Shown: positions 7,220-10,047 of the stretch, piece after piece | Position numbering within the stretch: position 1 is the stretch's first letter | Layout: every line of letters starts with the position of its first letter | Assembly: GCA_030148625.1 (NCBI GenBank) | Contig: JASBTC010000403.1 | Coordinates: 1 to 10,047, forward strand | Source: Sphingobium sp. | GTDB lineage: Bacteria > Pseudomonadota > Alphaproteobacteria > Sphingomonadales > Sphingomonadaceae | Length of the DNA stretch: 10,047 nucleotides | Direction: 5' to 3' | Program-made: the position numbers and the translations under genes | Notes under the pieces: model-generated | What the model was told of the DNA's origin: nothing | The model's database searches: none | The model's input: only the letters and a program-made list of their open reading frames with translations

Positions 7220-7999
7220 TCAGGGGCGCCGGGAAACACCGACGCGCTGCGCCTTCATCTCAGCGCTGCCCAGGATCGTCATGAATGCGATATCGGTGGC
7301 GTCACGGCCCACCGAGACGCGGACGATCTCGTCGGGTTCGGCCATGCCGGTCGGATCGATCAGATGCCAGCCGTCGGACAGCCACAGCTCGACGACGGCA
7401 TGGAAGTCCTGCGGCGTCACATCGGGGGCATAGGCGGACACGACGCGCGCCGGAATGCCCGCCGCGCGCGCGAAACCGACCAGCAGATGCGCATAGTCGC
7501 GGCAGACGCCCTGGCGCTGCACGAAACTGTCGGCCGCGTTGGTGGCGCCATGGCTGGCGCCCGGCACATAGGCCATTTCGGTGGCGATCCAGTCGAGCAT
7601 CGCCGCGATCTTCGCACCGCCCTCGACTGTGCCGAAACGGCTTTCGACAAAGGGTTCGAACTGCTCCGACCCGATATAGCGGCTGGGCAACAGATAGGGG
7701 ACGGCCTCTGCCGGCAGCAGGCGCACGGGCGCCGTTTCGAGCGTCAGGAGCGGCGGCTGCCGCCGCGTCACCTCGACGATCGCGCTATAGGTGATGTGGA
7801 GGATACCGTCGGCGCGCAGCCAGGTGCGCTGGCCGATGCCGTCGCCACCCGGAACGGGGCGCAGCGGTTCGGGACTGCTGACCGTCAGATTGTCGCCGAT
7901 CAGACGCTGGTCCGCCATCTGCGCGACCTCGATCTGAAGCAGCACGTCCGCCGGCTCGGCGAGTTGATAGTCGAGCATCACGTCGATTTCGAATTGCAT
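7220..7999 (-). CDS. Transglutaminase-like domain protein (papain-fold, probable peptidase)
   Basis: A 259-residue protein of the bacterial transglutaminase-like family. The N-terminal half (about 1-115) matches the all-beta Bact_transglu_N type region, with the pattern of short beta strands ending in PYLLPSRYIGS. The core (about 125-220) has the Cys-His-Asp triad: Cys166 in QGVCRDYAHL, His200 in QDFHAVVELW and Asp215 in WHLIDPTG. Proteins of this group are generally thought to act as peptidases or amidases rather than cross-linking enzymes; the substrate is unknown. No signal peptide is seen, so it is probably cytoplasmic. The open frame extends further upstream to 8218, but AAGGAT-AAGC directly before this ATG and the canonical MQFEIDVMLDY start make 7999 the right choice; the longer form would also overlap the divergent gene. 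It is not beside the alpha-E/ATP-grasp genes that often accompany this family. Confidence 0.9.
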   Translation of the reverse strand: MQFEIDVMLDYQLAEPADVLLQIEVAQMADQRLIGDNLTVSSPEPLRPVPGGDGIGQRTWLRADGILHITYSAIVEVTRRQPPLLTLETAPVRLLPAEAVPYLLPSRYIGSEQFEPFVESRFGTVEGGAKIAAMLDWIATEMAYVPGASHGATNAADSFVQRQGVCRDYAHLLVGFARAAGIPARVVSAYAPDVTPQDFHAVVELWLSDGWHLIDPTGMAEPDEIVRVSVGRDATDIAFMTILGSAEMKAQRVGVSRRP

Positions 8000-8004
8000 G
8001 CTTA

Positions 8005-8010
8005 TCCTTT
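8005..8010 (-). promoter_or_regulatory. Ribosome binding site of the transglutaminase-like gene
   Basis: AAGGAT on the minus strand, 5 bases before the ATG at 7999. It decides the start, since the reading frame itself stays open for 73 more codons upstream. Confidence 0.7.
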
Positions 8011-8054
8011 GTGCCGCTGCGACCCCGTGCGCAAGCCTTCGGGGCCCACGCCAA

Positions 8055-8060
8055 TTGACA
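8055..8060 (+). promoter_or_regulatory. Possible -35 box of the cupin-like gene
   Basis: A perfect TTGACA sits in the 95-bp divergent gap. The matching -10 box is poor: nothing close to TATAAT is found 16-18 bases downstream. If it is used, transcription would begin only a few bases before the ATG at 8095, giving an almost leaderless mRNA, consistent with the lack of a good ribosome site there. Confidence 0.25.
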
Positions 8061-8094
8061 CAGTTCTGAAACATTGCATGCCTAGCGCGGCAAC

Positions 8095-9123
8095 ATGACG
8101 AACAAGCGAAAGCAGGGCGCCGGCAATGGCGCGGTGATGAACGACGATCTGCGGCGGCGGATCGCCGAGGATCTGTTGCTCGGCGTGCCGCGCGATCGGG
8201 TGATCCAGCGGCTGGCATCCTCGGGGATCGGGGGCGGCCTGGCTGCGGCCGAAGTCGAGCGCGCGGAAAAAAGTCCCTATTTCGCGGCGGCCGGGCGGCT
8301 CCAGGCGCGGCTCGGCAAGCGCGACTGGGTATTGGCCAACCATGCCCGGATGCATGCCGGCGATCTGGTGGCGGTGCCGCGCCGCGATCATATCGATCCG
8401 GAAGAATTCTTCCGCGACTTCTACCACGCGCATCGCCCGGTCCTGCTCGGCGGCCTGATCGACCATTGGCCGGCGATGAAGCGCTGGAGCCTCGACATGT
8501 TCGAGGCCGAGCATGGCGATATCGAAATCCGCGTCCAGGCCGACCGCGAGCGCGACCGCGACTATGAAATCAATTCCGACGCGCATGGCCGCAATTGCCG
8601 CTTCGGCGAATTCATCGCGCGTCTGCGTAGGGATGCGCCGACCAACGACGTCTATATGACCGCCAATAATCACGACCATAATCGGCGCGCGCTTGCCCCC
8701 TTATGGGCCGATGTCGGTGAGATTCCGGGCATATTGGCGCATGAGCCGGGTCGCGAGGGATTTTTGTGGATCGGGCCGCGCGGTACGATCACCCCGTGGC
8801 ATCATGATCTCACCAACAATCTGCTGCTCCAGATCGCCGGTACGAAGCGCGTCCGCCTCGCGTCCAGCAGCGCGCTGCCGCTGATGCGCAACAGCCGCCA
8901 TTGCTTCAGCGACTGGCGGACCGAGGAACTGGGGCCCGGCCCGGCGGGCGACGGCCGGCCGGCCGTTGCGGAGATCGATATCGGCCCGGGCGAGGCGCTT
9001 TTCCTGCCCGTGGGCTGGTGGCACCATGTCGAGTCGCGCGATGTGACCATCGGATTGTCCTTCACCGGCTTCGCCGCGGACAATGATTTCTACAGCCATT
9101 ATGCGAGCTATGGCGCGCTGTGA
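8095..9123 (+). CDS. Cupin-like (Cupin_8/JmjC-type) Fe(II)- and 2-oxoglutarate-dependent oxygenase
   Basis: A 342-residue protein with a basic, helical N-terminal third and a double-stranded beta-helix C-terminal part. The iron ligands are His236 and Asp238 (TPWHHDLTNN) and His310 (GWWHHVES). Thr233 and Lys251 (QIAGTKRV) stand where human FIH has the 2-oxoglutarate-binding Thr196 and Lys214; the spacing from the first His to the Lys is 15 in both. The full cofactor site is therefore present, which argues for an active hydroxylase, not a degenerate cupin. Bacterial members hydroxylate proteins (for example ribosomal proteins) or small molecules; the substrate here cannot be told. No signal peptide, so cytoplasmic. 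The start at 8095 has only a weak GCGGC upstream; the alternative ATG at 8137 (MNDDLRRR) also lacks a good site, so the N-terminus is uncertain by 14 residues. It diverges from the transglutaminase-like gene. Confidence 0.87.
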   Translation: MTNKRKQGAGNGAVMNDDLRRRIAEDLLLGVPRDRVIQRLASSGIGGGLAAAEVERAEKSPYFAAAGRLQARLGKRDWVLANHARMHAGDLVAVPRRDHIDPEEFFRDFYHAHRPVLLGGLIDHWPAMKRWSLDMFEAEHGDIEIRVQADRERDRDYEINSDAHGRNCRFGEFIARLRRDAPTNDVYMTANNHDHNRRALAPLWADVGEIPGILAHEPGREGFLWIGPRGTITPWHHDLTNNLLLQIAGTKRVRLASSSALPLMRNSRHCFSDWRTEELGPGPAGDGRPAVAEIDIGPGEALFLPVGWWHHVESRDVTIGLSFTGFAADNDFYSHYASYGAL

Positions 9124-9160
9124 TCCCGAATGTCGGCCATTTCCGCGCCCCACGCCGAAA

Positions 9161-9172
9161 TTAACCAGTTAA
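9161..9172. promoter_or_regulatory. TTAAC-CA-GTTAA palindrome, candidate operator
   Basis: An AT-rich 5-2-5 inverted repeat in GC-rich surroundings, 117 bases before the cell wall hydrolase start. The left half, TTAACCA, resembles the CtrA half-site (TTAACCAT) of alphaproteobacteria, but the spacing of the two TTAA boxes (4 bases) is not the CtrA full-site spacing (7). The regulator is unknown. Confidence 0.3.
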
Positions 9173-9255
9173 CAGTCACTTGTTACCATGTCCCAGCGCG
9201 GGACGGCGCGATTTGGGGGGAAGCCTCGCGCATCGATCGGCGCTAAGCGCATCAT

Positions 9256-9273
9256 CCCCGCCCATGTGCGGGG
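9256..9273 (+). other. Short GC hairpin before the cell wall hydrolase
   Basis: CCCCGC (9256-9261) pairs with GCGGGG (9268-9273) around CCATGT, 15 bases before the ATG. It is not followed by a T-run. If transcribed it would sit in the 5' leader next to the ribosome site. Confidence 0.35.
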
Positions 9274-9288
9274 CCAATTAGGGCGGGC

Positions 9289-10047
9289 ATGACCGAATTT
9301 CGCGGACCGATGTTTCAGCAGCGCGCGCACGGCAAACGCCGGCGGCGGCTGGCTGCGTTCGCGCTGGCGGTGCTCGCGAGCGCGGGGGCATCGGCGCATG
9401 CCGGGTTGAGCGCGATCGCCGAACAGGCGGAGCAGGAACGCGCGATTCCGCGGGCCGATTCGCTCGGCGAGCTGGGCTATGAGCATTTCCCGGGCTCGGC
9501 CTATTATTTCGTGCAGGAGGATAATGCCGCGTCCTCGGCGGGGGCGACGGGCTATTTCCCGCTGCCGCAGGAACTTGCCGGGCTCGGCGATCTCGTGCCC
9601 ATGCCCGGCGGCCCCGGTGCCGCCGCGGCGCCTGCGCTGTTCCGCTCGGCGACCGCGACCGATTCGCTGCGCGCCTCGGTCTGCCTTGCCACCGCCATCT
9701 ATTACGAGGCCGCGTCGGAAAGCGACGATGGCCAGCGCGCAGTGGCACAGGTCGTGCTCAACCGCGTCCGCCATCCCGCTTTCCCCAACAGCGTGTGCGG
9801 CGTGGTCTATCAGGGGTCCGAACGGGTCACGGGCTGCCAATTCTCCTTCACCTGTGACGGCGCATTGAGCCGCGCTCCGTCGCGGGCCGGCTGGGCGCGC
9901 GCCAGCCGCATCGCGCGTGAGGCGCTGGCCGGCACCGTCTATGCGCCGGTCGGGCTCGCCACCCATTATCACACGCTCGCGGTGTCGCCCTTCTGGGCGC
10001 CGAGCCTGACCAAGACCGCGATCGTCGGCGCGCACATCTTCTATCGC
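9289..10047 (+). CDS. SleB-type cell wall hydrolase (Hydrolase_2), 3' end beyond the window
   Basis: The frame is open from the ATG at 9289 to the last base, giving 253 residues with no stop, so the C-terminus is missing. A basic start (HGKRRRR, 14-20) and a hydrophobic run LAAFALAVLASAGASA (21-36) form a signal peptide with likely cleavage after AHA (36-38). Residues 39-125 are a low-complexity, Ala/Gly/Pro-rich linker. The Hydrolase_2 domain begins near 130: CLATAIYYEAASE contains Glu140, the expected catalytic acid, followed by GQRAVAQVVLNRVRHPAFPNSVCGVVYQ (148-175), the CQFSFTCDG segment (183-191) and ATHYHTLAVSPFW (224-236). The family cleaves peptidoglycan glycan strands; in non-sporing alphaproteobacteria the role is wall remodelling, not spore germination. 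A second Met at residue 8 is a less likely start. The ribosome site (GGGCGG) is weak. Confidence 0.9.
   Translation, partial: MTEFRGPMFQQRAHGKRRRRLAAFALAVLASAGASAHAGLSAIAEQAEQERAIPRADSLGELGYEHFPGSAYYFVQEDNAASSAGATGYFPLPQELAGLGDLVPMPGGPGAAAAPALFRSATATDSLRASVCLATAIYYEAASESDDGQRAVAQVVLNRVRHPAFPNSVCGVVYQGSERVTGCQFSFTCDGALSRAPSRAGWARASRIAREALAGTVYAPVGLATHYHTLAVSPFWAPSLTKTAIVGAHIFYR

Larger units (their letters stand above)
9124..9288. other. Intergenic region with several short palindromes
   Basis: Between the cupin-like gene and the cell wall hydrolase. Besides the two listed elements it contains GTCCC/GGGAC (9190-9204) and GCGCT-A-AGCGC (9240-9250). No convincing terminator for the upstream gene and no clear promoter boxes. 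Short palindromes of this size arise easily in GC-rich DNA. Confidence 0.5.

Noticed and set aside
7209..7220. AGGC-TTCG-GCCT mini hairpin at the end of the transglutaminase-like gene as a terminator
   Set aside because: Only a 4-bp stem, overlaps the stop codon and has no T-run on the minus strand.
7133..8098. Plus-strand open frame of 321 codons opposite the transglutaminase-like gene
   Set aside because: The minus-strand frame has a full Cys-His-Asp triad and a good ribosome site; the plus-strand frame has neither.
8000..8218. 73-codon N-terminal extension of the transglutaminase-like protein
   Set aside because: It would overlap the divergent cupin-like gene, is Arg/Ala-rich without family match, and bypasses the good AAGGAT site before 7999.

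Overview
The window is GC-rich, densely coding DNA that looks like the chromosome of an alphaproteobacterium, most likely a sphingomonad (Sphingomonas or a close relative). The basis is the strong G/C third-position bias, a small secreted UrcA-family protein, a SleB-type cell wall hydrolase, and an intergenic palindrome flanked by TAGAGC/GCTCTA of a kind I associate with these genomes. The genus is an inference from family recall; no search was run.

Positions 1-6293 are a translation-centred block on the + strand. rplT (ribosomal protein L20) comes first and is followed by a strong Rho-independent terminator or attenuator with a second hairpin behind it. Then pheS and pheT (the two chains of phenylalanyl-tRNA synthetase), a YdfG-like short-chain dehydrogenase and prfC (peptide chain release factor 3) lie almost end to end: a 4-base overlap, then gaps of 10 and 8 bases. 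They probably form one transcription unit. The dehydrogenase is the only member with no role in translation.

Positions 6294-6543 are non-coding and full of inverted repeats: an imperfect hairpin, a perfect 19-bp palindrome, and a terminator for the minus-strand gene that converges on prfC. On the minus strand follow a secreted UrcA-family protein (6544-6912), a 307-bp gap with no supported gene, and a cytoplasmic transglutaminase-like protease-fold protein (7220-7999). Divergent from the latter, across 95 bp, is a + strand Cupin_8/JmjC-type protein (8095-9123) that keeps the full Fe(II) and 2-oxoglutarate site of the FIH hydroxylase family. A 165-bp gap with several short palindromes leads to an exported SleB-type cell wall hydrolase, which runs off the right edge.

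Most of the window is ordinary housekeeping and common accessory genes. I see no phage, transposon, CRISPR, toxin-antitoxin or defence locus, and nothing that amounts to a new multi-gene system. The items most worth a second look are the hairpin/mini-ORF region before pheS, the FIH-like oxygenase of unknown substrate, and the paired palindromic repeats after prfC.
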